A stretch of DNA of 10,010 nt from Planctomycetales bacterium (GTDB lineage: Bacteria > Planctomycetota > Planctomycetia > Isosphaerales > Isosphaeraceae). The first letter of the stretch is position 1, and every line of letters begins with the position of its first letter. Below the pieces are notes generated by a model, which was not told the DNA's origin, did not search any database, and was given only the letters and a program-made list of their open reading frames with translations. A program made the translations under genes and the position numbers. Below are positions 1-5,850 of the stretch, piece by piece. The DNA is taken from assembly GCA_027451455.1 (NCBI GenBank), contig DAIDJI010000141.1, forward strand, positions 1-10,010, written 5' to 3'.

Positions 1-50
1 AGGTTCCACGCGGAGTCGCCCCGCAAGCGATGAGAAGCCCCAGGACGCCC

Positions 51-225
51 CTCGAAAATCGCGCGAACGAACCCACCGCTGCCAATCCGGCAGGCGCCGA
101 TCGGCGCCGAAGAGCGGCGTCGATCGCGAACGAAGCCAACTCTGGCAGCCGCTTTTTTCGAGAGAGCCAGAATGACAGCCCAATCGGCCGGGATACTCGC
201 AAATCGCGACGAACGAACCCACCGC
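51..225. repeat. three-copy intergenic repeat with core CGAACGAASCCA
   Basis: The 12-mer CGAACGAA[C/G]CCA occurs at 64-75, 127-138 and 210-221. The first and third copies sit in a longer direct repeat, 51-79 and 196-225, which differs only by one substitution and one inserted A. The middle copy keeps little beyond the core and a preceding TCGCG. Copy spacing is 63 and 83 nt, so this is neither a CRISPR nor a regular tandem array. I found no further copy in the window. A dispersed non-coding repeat or a set of protein-binding sites upstream of the promoter are both possible. Confidence 0.75.
93..108. repeat. perfect 16-bp palindrome
   Basis: GGCGCCGATCGGCGCC is its own reverse complement over all 16 bases. 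It is preceded by a small 5-bp hairpin (CTGCC 79-83, GGCAG 89-93). It lies between the first two copies of the CGAACGAA repeat, about 170 nt upstream of the promoter. It could be a dimer-binding operator or part of the repeat element. In GC-rich DNA such GC palindromes also arise by chance, so its function is uncertain. Confidence 0.6.
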
Positions 226-276
226 ACGGGTCGATCGAGCGGGTTGATCCGGTCCTGCGGATGGCGATCGTCCGGC

Positions 277-306
277 TTGACGGGGCCAGAACGGCGCCCC
301 TACGAT
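277..306 (+). promoter_or_regulatory. sigma-70-like promoter of the sugar ABC operon
   Basis: TTGACG (277-282) is separated by 18 nt from TACGAT (301-306), giving 5/6 and 4/6 matches to the -35 and -10 consensus. Transcription would begin near 313, leaving about 37 nt of leader before the ATG at 350. The ATG at 305 overlaps the -10 box, so it cannot be the start of a protein made from this promoter. The design closely matches the second promoter at 4076-4104. Confidence 0.65.
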
Positions 307-349
307 GAGGCTCCATTCCAGGGTCGTATCGAATCCGGGGGTTAAACCG

Positions 350-1408
350 ATGAGGCGTCCAGGCAAGAACATCGGGATCGTACTGGCGGCGGTCGCGATG
401 GTGGGTTGTGGCGGATCCGACGAGGGCGCCGGATCGGCCCCCGGCGGATCATCGGCGCCGGCCGGATCGGCGAACCGGGGCGTCGTCCTGATCGGATTCG
501 ACGCCAGCGAGGCGCTCATCGGAGCGCTCGGGCAGGGGAGGATCCAGGGGCTGGTCGTCCAGAACCCCATCCGGATCGGCGAGACGAGCGTCAAGACACT
601 GATCAAGAGCCTGGAGAAGCAACCCGTCGAGCGGCGGATCTCCACCGGCGAAACGCTCGTCACTCCCGAGAATTACAAGCAGCCCGAGATCGACAAATTG
701 ATCCACCCCGCCCGCGCGGAAAATGTCGGTAACGCGAGCCTCTCCGGCCCGAAGTCGAAGAAGTGGAAGATCATCGTCATTCCCAAGGGAACCACCCACG
801 AGTTCTGGGAATCGGTCCACGCCGGAGCCCTGAAAGCCGCCGAGGAGCTGGGGAACGTCGAGATCACCTGGATGGGCCCGCAAAAAGAGGACGACCGGAC
901 CAGGCAAATTGAACTGATCCAGAGCGCGGTGGCCGCCGGGGTCGACGGGATCGCCGTCGCCCCGCTCGACGCCCAGGCGCTGGTCGAACCGGTCGAGGCG
1001 GCGATTGCCCGCGGAATCCCGGTCCTCGCGTTCGACTCCAACCTCGATTGCGACAAGACCGTGAGCTACGTCGCCACCGACAACTACCACGGCGGCGTCC
1101 TGGCCGCCCGCCGGCTCGGCGAGGTCCTCCACGGCAAGGGCCGGCTCATCCTCCTCCGCTACGCCGTCGGCTCCGAGAGCACCGAACAGCGCGAGAAGGG
1201 ATTCACCGATACCCTCCAGAAGGAGTTCCCCGAGATCAAGATGGTCTCCGACTCCGAGTACGCCGGCCCCACCTTCGACTCGGCCCAGCAGAAGGCCGAA
1301 AGCCTCCTCACCCGATACCGGGGCCAGTTCGACGCCGTCTTCTGCCCGAACGAGTCGAGCACCTTCGGCATGATGCGCGCCCTCGAAGGCGCGGGTATGC
1401 TCCCGTAA
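350..1408 (+). CDS. sugar ABC transporter substrate-binding lipoprotein, apparently circularly permuted
   Basis: This 352-residue protein is a type I (RbsB-like, Peripla_BP_4) binding protein that would capture a sugar outside the inner membrane for the ATPase and permease encoded next. Residues 1-20 form a lipoprotein signal: RR n-region, hydrophobic core, lipobox MVGC with Cys20. A Gly/Ser/Ala-rich linker runs to 44. Domain order is unusual: residues 45-120 (GFDAS at 49-53, VVQNP at 69-73) match the normal C-terminal part, while 138-352 (KWKIIVIPKG through CPNESSTFGMMRALEGAG) match the normal N-terminal and middle part. Compared with E. coli RbsB as I recall it, F152, W153, D229, R281, F309, N334, D51 and Q71 align with pocket residues F15, F16, D89, R141, F164, N190, D215 and Q235; N64 is replaced by A204. 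The start at 350 is chosen because it gives a proper signal peptide, has GGGGG (337-341) upstream, and the in-frame ATG at 305 lies in the -10 box. The sugar cannot be predicted. Confidence 0.9.
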   Translation: MRRPGKNIGIVLAAVAMVGCGGSDEGAGSAPGGSSAPAGSANRGVVLIGFDASEALIGALGQGRIQGLVVQNPIRIGETSVKTLIKSLEKQPVERRISTGETLVTPENYKQPEIDKLIHPARAENVGNASLSGPKSKKWKIIVIPKGTTHEFWESVHAGALKAAEELGNVEITWMGPQKEDDRTRQIELIQSAVAAGVDGIAVAPLDAQALVEPVEAAIARGIPVLAFDSNLDCDKTVSYVATDNYHGGVLAARRLGEVLHGKGRLILLRYAVGSESTEQREKGFTDTLQKEFPEIKMVSDSEYAGPTFDSAQQKAESLLTRYRGQFDAVFCPNESSTFGMMRALEGAGMLP

Positions 1409-1458
1409 CTCTCCCCTCAGGAATCTAGAATCCGGACTCGGTCATGAAGCGATAAGAC

Positions 1459-2976
1459 ATGAATTCAGATCTCTTGAACATGCAAGACGTCGGTAAGTCC
1501 TTCGGCGCCACCCGGGCGCTCGACGGCGTCTCGCTCTCGGTGGGCGCGGGCGAGGTCCGGGCACTGATCGGCGAGAACGGAGCGGGCAAGAGCACGCTGA
1601 TGAAGGTACTCAGCGGTGCCATCCGCCCCGATTCGGGCACGATGACGCTCGACGGCGAGCCCTACGCCCCGCGCGGTCCTCGCGAGGCTCTCTCGCGGGG
1701 CGTCGCGATGATCTACCAGGAGCTCGCCCTGGCGCCGGCGCTGACGGTCGAGGCCAACATCCTGCTCGGCCAGGAGCGCACCTCGGGCGGCTGGCTGCGC
1801 CTCCGCGATCACCGCCGGATCGCGGCCGAGGCTCTCGAACTGCTCGAACACCCCGACATCCGCCCCGAGGCGAGAGTGGGAGACCTCGGCGTCGGCGCGC
1901 AGCAGCTTGTCGAGGTCGCGCGGGCGCTGGTCTCGAAGGCCCGGGTGATTGTCTTCGACGAGCCGACCAGCTCGCTCTCCGAGCGCGATGCCAATCGCCT
2001 CTTCACGATCATCGAGCGCCTTCGCGACCGGGAGATGGCGATCGTCTACATCAGCCACTTTCTCGAAGAGGTGCGCCGGGTCGCGCAAACCTACACGGTC
2101 CTCCGCGATGGCCGGTCGGTCGGCGAGGGGACTCTTGCCGAGACCGACGAGCGCTCGATTATCGCCCGGATGATCGGCCGGGATCCGGGCGAGCTTTTCC
2201 CTCGGGTCCCACACAGGCCCGGCGAGCCGATCCTGGAGCTATCGGGCTTCCGGGCCTCGGAGCGCGGGAAGCCGGTCGACCTGGTCGTCCGCCGTGGCGA
2301 GATCGTCGGCCTGGCCGGTCTCGTCGGCGCCGGGCGGACGAGATTGGTCCGCGCGATCTTCGGCCTCGGTCCGGTCGTTGACGGCCGGGTCGTGGTCGCC
2401 CATGCGGACGCAGGCGCCGCCCGGCCGCGCGACCGGATCGACGAGGGCGTCGGCTTCCTCAGCGAGGACCGCAAGGGCGAGGGTCTCGCCCTGAACCTCT
2501 CGATCGAGGACAACATGACCTATCCCGGCCTCCGCCGACACGCACGCCAGGGCTGGCTCCGCCTGGGCGAGCGCCGGCGCGAGGTCACCGACTGGATCGA
2601 TCGCCTCCGGATCGCCACGACTGGACCGAGACAGCCGGTCGGCGGTCTCTCGGGCGGCAACCAGCAAAAGGTCGCGCTCGCCCGGCTCCTGCATCAGCGG
2701 GCCGATGTCCTCCTGCTCGACGAACCCACCCGAGGCATTGACGTCGGCTCAAAAGCTCAGATCTACCGGCTCCTCGGCGAGCTTGCCGCGCAGGGAAAGG
2801 CCATTCTCGTCGTCAGCTCGTATCTCCCTGAACTCTTCGGCATCTGCGACCGGATCGCCGTGATGTCCCGGGGCGCCCTGACCGAGGCCCTCCCCCTCGA
2901 CCAATGGACCGAACACCGCGTGATGGAAGTCGCCACCCGGGGCGCCGCGGTCAATTCGTCTTCATCGAATGATTGA
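1459..2976 (+). CDS. CUT2-family sugar ABC transporter ATP-binding protein (RbsA/MglA-like)
   Basis: This 505-residue cytoplasmic ATPase has two fused nucleotide-binding domains and is the usual family length. NBD1: Walker A GENGAGKST (38-46), Q-loop Q87, signature LGVGAQQ (143-149), Walker B VIVFDEPT (163-170), H-loop H200. NBD2: Walker A-like GLVGAGRT (287-294) without the Lys, signature LSGGNQQ (397-403), Walker B LLLDEPT (418-424), and Ser in place of the H-loop His near 453-454. A degenerate second site is normal in RbsA/MglA proteins, so NBD1 is probably the main hydrolytic site. NBD1's signature is looser than the usual LSxGxQQ. It would drive the RbsC-like permease encoded 3 nt downstream. 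It lies 50 nt after the binding-protein gene with no promoter or terminator visible between them. The Shine-Dalgarno upstream of this ATG is weak; an in-frame ATG at 1480 is an alternative. Confidence 0.95.
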   Translation: MNSDLLNMQDVGKSFGATRALDGVSLSVGAGEVRALIGENGAGKSTLMKVLSGAIRPDSGTMTLDGEPYAPRGPREALSRGVAMIYQELALAPALTVEANILLGQERTSGGWLRLRDHRRIAAEALELLEHPDIRPEARVGDLGVGAQQLVEVARALVSKARVIVFDEPTSSLSERDANRLFTIIERLRDREMAIVYISHFLEEVRRVAQTYTVLRDGRSVGEGTLAETDERSIIARMIGRDPGELFPRVPHRPGEPILELSGFRASERGKPVDLVVRRGEIVGLAGLVGAGRTRLVRAIFGLGPVVDGRVVVAHADAGAARPRDRIDEGVGFLSEDRKGEGLALNLSIEDNMTYPGLRRHARQGWLRLGERRREVTDWIDRLRIATTGPRQPVGGLSGGNQQKVALARLLHQRADVLLLDEPTRGIDVGSKAQIYRLLGELAAQGKAILVVSSYLPELFGICDRIAVMSRGALTEALPLDQWTEHRVMEVATRGAAVNSSSSND

Positions 2977-2979
2977 ATA

Positions 2980-4068
2980 GTGAAGGATAGTACCTTGAAG
3001 ACATCCGACGATCAAAATGAGGAGATCCTAACCGTGGCCGCGGGTCCTGGCCGGCTGCGGAACGTTCTGCAATGGGTCTGGACGGTCATCGGCCCGTTCG
3101 TGGGACTGGCGCTGATCGCTGGCTTCTTCACGTACCTGACACGAGGCTCGGGCCACTTCCTCTCGCCCGACAACCTGCGGACGATCGCCGGCCACACGAT
3201 GATCGTCGGCACGGCGGCGCTGGGGATGACCCTGATCATCATCGCCGGCGGGATCGACCTCTCGGTCGGCTCGACCGTGGCGCTGGTGACGGTGGTGATG
3301 GCTCTCTTCATCAAGAAGGTCGACCCGATGCTCCCCGAGGCGCTCCGGGCCTGGCACGCCGCGGTCCCGCTGGCCATCGTGGTCGGAATCGCGACCGGCG
3401 GTCTCTGCGGGGCGATCAACGGCGGACTGATCGCCGGGCTTCGCGTGGTTCCGTTCATCATCACACTCGGAACGTATCAGGCGTATCGAGGGCTCGCAAC
3501 CTGGCTGGCGTCGAGCACGACGATCTACGTCCCCTCGTCGATGCGTCCCTCCTGGTTCGGCGGACTGGTCGCGATCCAGCCCGAGCCACGTTGGCTGATG
3601 GTCGCGCCGGGCGTCTGGATGCTCCTGCTCCTGAGCCTTTTTCTCTCGGCCTCGCTCAAGTTCAGCTTGCTCGGCCGTTATTCTTACGCCATCGGATCCA
3701 ATGAAGCGACCGCCCGACTCTGCGGGATCAACGTCCCCGGAATGAAGGTTATTATTTACGCTCTCGGTGGGCTCGCCGCCGGGCTCGCCGGGGTCCTCGA
3801 CTTCGCCAAGCTCGGCGGTGTGGGCGTACCGACCACTGCCACCGGCCTCGAATTGCAGGTGATCGCCGCGGTCGTCATCGGCGGCGGAAGTCTCAGCGGC
3901 GGCGAGGGAACCGTCCTCGGAACCCTCATCGGCTGCCTGATCATCGCCGTCCTCCAGAATGGCTGCGTACACGCCGGCATCCCCAACGCCGTTCAGGACA
4001 TCGTCATCGGTGTCATCATCGTTGTCGCCGTCACGCTCGACCGGCTCCGCCGGGGACGAGCCGTCTAA
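2980..4068 (+). CDS. CUT2-family sugar ABC transporter permease (RbsC-like)
   Basis: This integral membrane subunit of up to 362 residues belongs to the BPD_transp_2 family and would form the sugar channel as a dimer. Family landmarks are in order: AGGIDLSVGS (89-98), RVVPFIITLGT with YRG (155-171), GSNEATARLCGINV (239-252) and TTATGLELQVIAAVVIGGGS (285-304), plus about 8-10 hydrophobic segments (for example 36-52, 72-90, 97-110, 128-150, 207-224, 256-272, 291-303, 312-327, 340-353). The GTG at 2980 begins 3 nt after the ATPase stop, implying translational coupling. Two other in-frame starts are better placed behind a Shine-Dalgarno: TTG 2995 after GAAGGA (2982-2987, spacing 7) and GTG 3034 after GAGGAG (3019-3024, spacing 9). 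All precede the first membrane segment, so function is unaffected. Permease identity is firm; the exact N-terminus is not. Confidence 0.94.
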   Translation: MKDSTLKTSDDQNEEILTVAAGPGRLRNVLQWVWTVIGPFVGLALIAGFFTYLTRGSGHFLSPDNLRTIAGHTMIVGTAALGMTLIIIAGGIDLSVGSTVALVTVVMALFIKKVDPMLPEALRAWHAAVPLAIVVGIATGGLCGAINGGLIAGLRVVPFIITLGTYQAYRGLATWLASSTTIYVPSSMRPSWFGGLVAIQPEPRWLMVAPGVWMLLLLSLFLSASLKFSLLGRYSYAIGSNEATARLCGINVPGMKVIIYALGGLAAGLAGVLDFAKLGGVGVPTTATGLELQVIAAVVIGGGSLSGGEGTVLGTLIGCLIIAVLQNGCVHAGIPNAVQDIVIGVIIVVAVTLDRLRRGRAV

Positions 4069-4075
4069 GCTCCCG

Positions 4076-4104
4076 TTGACACCCTCCGAGGGCCCCACTA
4101 CCAT
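4076..4104 (+). promoter_or_regulatory. sigma-70-like promoter upstream of the polysaccharide gene group
   Basis: A perfect TTGACA (4076-4081) is followed after exactly 17 nt by TACCAT (4099-4104), which matches the -10 consensus at 4 of 6 positions. It starts 8 nt after the permease stop codon and would begin a transcript near 4111 with a leader of about 160 nt. It marks the boundary between the sugar-uptake operon and the flippase/glycosyltransferase genes. No terminator is visible before it, so some read-through from the ABC operon is possible. Confidence 0.7.
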
Positions 4105-4186
4105 GCCGCACGCCCGACCAGGAATACTCATCACGCGAGATGGGGCCCGGGGGAATCTGATTAAGGTGGGGAAGAAGGGCGATCCG

Positions 4187-4219
4187 ATGAAAGTGGAGAA
4201 CCCGTCAGCGAGCGAGTAA
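4187..4219 (+). CDS. possible 10-codon leader ORF (MKVENPSASE)
   Basis: An ATG at 4187 has a strong Shine-Dalgarno-like AAGGG (4175-4179, spacing 7), better than that of most large genes here. The ORF ends at TAA 4217-4219, in the loop of a hairpin. It lies in the long leader between the promoter at 4076-4104 and the flippase start. A regulatory leader peptide or a chance uORF are both possible. There is no run of one amino acid that would suggest classical attenuation. Confidence 0.3.
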   Translation: MKVENPSASE

Positions 4220-4238
4220 CGCTCGTTGTGCTGCGAGC
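4207..4238 (+). promoter_or_regulatory. two mutually exclusive leader hairpins
   Basis: Hairpin A pairs CGAGCG (4209-4214) with CGCTCG (4220-4225) around loop AGTAA; a G-T and an A-T pair can extend it to 4207-4227. Hairpin B pairs GCTCG (4221-4225) with CGAGC (4234-4238) around an 8-nt loop that contains the possible GTG start at 4228. Both use 4221-4225, so only one can form at a time. Neither is followed by a U-run, so a terminator is unlikely. Control of translation initiation is conceivable. Confidence 0.4.
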
Positions 4239-4269
4239 CCTGGACCACGCACAAGGAAGTGCCTCGCGA

Positions 4270-5799
4270 ATGGCCAGCACCTCCGTCAACGCGCGACCCC
4301 CCCGGGCAAAGGCCGCGGAACCGCTGGCCGCCCGCCGGCTCCCCAGGCCGGCCAGGCAGCACCGGGTCGACGGCCCAGCCCGCCGTCGGATCGCATCCAA
4401 TTTTGTTTTCATGAGCCTTGCGGAACTGGTGTGCCGCACCACATCGATCGTGGTGATGCTCTACCTCTCCACACGGCTCGACGACGAAAACTACGGCCGA
4501 ATTGGGTTCGGCTTCAACCTGGTCTTCTGGCTGGTGCTCCTCCTCAGAGACAGCAGCGACTACATCGTGACGCGGGAGCTCTCGCGTCACCCAAGGCTGA
4601 TCCGGCCGCTGGTCGACCAGGTGCTCGCCTACAAGACCCTCTTCGCCCTGATCCTGTTCACGGGCCTGACGGTCATCGGCGGGTTGACGCTCCCCGATCG
4701 GATGAGCTGGACCGTCCTGACGCTCTACGGCCTGATGCTCTTCACCACCGCGATCGGACTCGACTACGTCTACCGGGGCACTGAGCGGATGGGCCTCGTC
4801 GCGTTCTCGCTCGGGGTCCGTACGAGCATCTACGCGGTCGGGGTCTTCGCCATGGTCCGTGGAGCCGGCCAGATCCAACTGGTCCCGATCTGGCTGGCGA
4901 TCGGCGAGATGAGCGGTATCGCGATCGTCTGGGGGAACTACCTGAAGGATTATCGCCTGCCCCGGCCCAGGCTCAGCTTCCGGTTCCTCTCGATCATCGT
5001 CCGGCGCGGGCGGACGGTCTGCCTGATCCAGATTTCGCAGGCGATGATCAACCTCGCGGATTACCTGGTCGTCGGGTTCCTGAGCTCGTGGGCCGACGTC
5101 GGCCGATATGACCGGCCGCATCGCCTCTCGACGGCCATCCTCACGTTTGGGCTGATCCTCCAGCAGGCGGCCTTCCCGGCACTCTCTCGACTCTGGCGCG
5201 AGGCCGCCGGTGCGGGCCGCGAGGCCCTCGACTCGCTGATTGAGGTCCTGGTCGCGGGGCTGGTCCCGGTCGCGGTTGGTGGAACGGTCCTCGCCGATCC
5301 GCTGGTCCGCCTCTTCTCCGACGACGCCGGCGCCGGCCTCTTGCTGGCGGTCGGAATCTGGCGGGCTCCCTTGCTCATCCTGGCGTATCTCTATCAAACC
5401 ACGCTGATCGCGATGAACCGCGAGTCGGTCGGAGTCCGGGCCCTGATCGCCGCGGCGGTGGCCGTCGGCCCGCTGGTCGCTGTGCTTCGGATGACGTTCG
5501 GCCTGCCGGGTGCGGCGGCGGGCGTGCTGATCGTCGGTTTGGCCCTGGTGCTCACAGGCTACGGATGCCTCGCCCGGGAGGGCCGCCAGCCCGCCTGGCA
5601 CCACCACCTCGCACGGCCGATCGTCGGCTCGATCGTGATGGTCCCGGCCTGCCTGGTCCTCGTGCGCTATCACGTTCTGCTGGCCGTCGTGGGAGGCGGC
5701 GCGACCTATCTGGCCATGTGGCTCGCGATGGGCGGCCTCGCCCACACCCGGCTCTGGCACGACGTGCTTCGGCCGCCAGGAAGGGCCGACACAGCCTGA
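4270..5799 (+). CDS. Wzx/MATE-like polysaccharide flippase
   Basis: This 509-residue integral membrane protein resembles the Polysacc_synt/Wzx branch of the MOP superfamily, which moves lipid-linked glycans across the inner membrane. About 14 hydrophobic segments can be drawn (roughly 46-66, 77-93, 119-139, 148-166, 176-196, 203-221, 251-271, 288-305, 326-343, 355-380, 388-408, 414-433, 449-467, 470-489). Typical features are the short DDENYGRIGFGFN loop after the first helix, the VGRYDRPHRLS segment (277-287) and FPALSR (302-307). Residues 1-45 form an Arg/Pro/Ala-rich, presumably cytoplasmic tail. The ATG at 4270 is preferred for its AAGGAAG (4253-4259); GTG 4228 would add 14 residues, and ATG 4411 would remove the tail. 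A glycosyltransferase gene follows after 51 nt, supporting a role in exopolysaccharide or glycolipid assembly. The substrate is unknown, and an O-antigen-type flippase cannot be told from other MOP members by eye. Confidence 0.85.
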   Translation: MASTSVNARPPRAKAAEPLAARRLPRPARQHRVDGPARRRIASNFVFMSLAELVCRTTSIVVMLYLSTRLDDENYGRIGFGFNLVFWLVLLLRDSSDYIVTRELSRHPRLIRPLVDQVLAYKTLFALILFTGLTVIGGLTLPDRMSWTVLTLYGLMLFTTAIGLDYVYRGTERMGLVAFSLGVRTSIYAVGVFAMVRGAGQIQLVPIWLAIGEMSGIAIVWGNYLKDYRLPRPRLSFRFLSIIVRRGRTVCLIQISQAMINLADYLVVGFLSSWADVGRYDRPHRLSTAILTFGLILQQAAFPALSRLWREAAGAGREALDSLIEVLVAGLVPVAVGGTVLADPLVRLFSDDAGAGLLLAVGIWRAPLLILAYLYQTTLIAMNRESVGVRALIAAAVAVGPLVAVLRMTFGLPGAAAGVLIVGLALVLTGYGCLAREGRQPAWHHHLARPIVGSIVMVPACLVLVRYHVLLAVVGGGATYLAMWLAMGGLAHTRLWHDVLRPPGRADTA

Positions 5800-5800
5800 G

Positions 5801-5831
5801 ACCATCGAAGTACAGCCGGACACCATCGAAG
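5801..5831 (+). repeat. 10-bp direct repeat in the flippase-glycosyltransferase gap
   Basis: ACCATCGAAG occurs at 5801-5810 and again at 5822-5831, a 21-nt period. The rest of the two units agrees only about half the time, so it may be a decayed tandem duplication. It lies just ahead of the G-rich ribosome-binding stretch of the glycosyltransferase. No function is evident. Confidence 0.45.
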
Positions 5832-5850
5832 CAAGGCAGGGGGGCGACCC

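Larger units (their letters stand above)
1..276. other. gene-poor region upstream of the sugar ABC operon
   Basis: No convincing gene is seen. One + frame (30-308) and one - frame (316 leftward, open to the window edge) lack stops, but both translate to Arg/Ser/Pro-rich sequence with no recognisable motif. The + frame also runs through the promoter. What the region does hold is short repeats, a 16-bp palindrome (93-108), a 6-bp inverted pair TCTGGC/GCCAGA (141-146 and 166-171) and a T6 run (153-158). I could not rule out the 3' or 5' end of an upstream gene in the first few dozen bases. Confidence 0.6.

Noticed and set aside
135..158. Rho-independent terminator at the T6 run
   Set aside because: The only adjacent hairpin is 4 bp (GCCA/TGGC) and is separated from the T-run by 6 nt. 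The 6-bp TCTGGC/GCCAGA pair encloses the Ts rather than preceding them.
30..308. Possible 92-residue protein upstream of the operon, and an open minus frame from 316 to the left edge
   Set aside because: Both are Arg/Ser/Pro-rich with no motif, overlap the promoter, and their internal similarity is explained by the DNA repeats.
305..349. Upstream ATG for the binding protein
   Set aside because: It overlaps the -10 box TACGAT and would bury the lipoprotein signal behind 15 extra residues.
350..1408. Binding protein read as a pseudogene or truncated gene
   Set aside because: The frame is intact, the lipobox and promoter are good, pocket residues are kept in both parts, and the apparently missing C-terminal segment is present at the N-terminus.
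2308..2380. Missing Walker A lysine in the second ATPase domain as a defect
   Set aside because: GAGRT in place of GKS/T, and loss of the H-loop His, are normal in the RbsA/MglA family.
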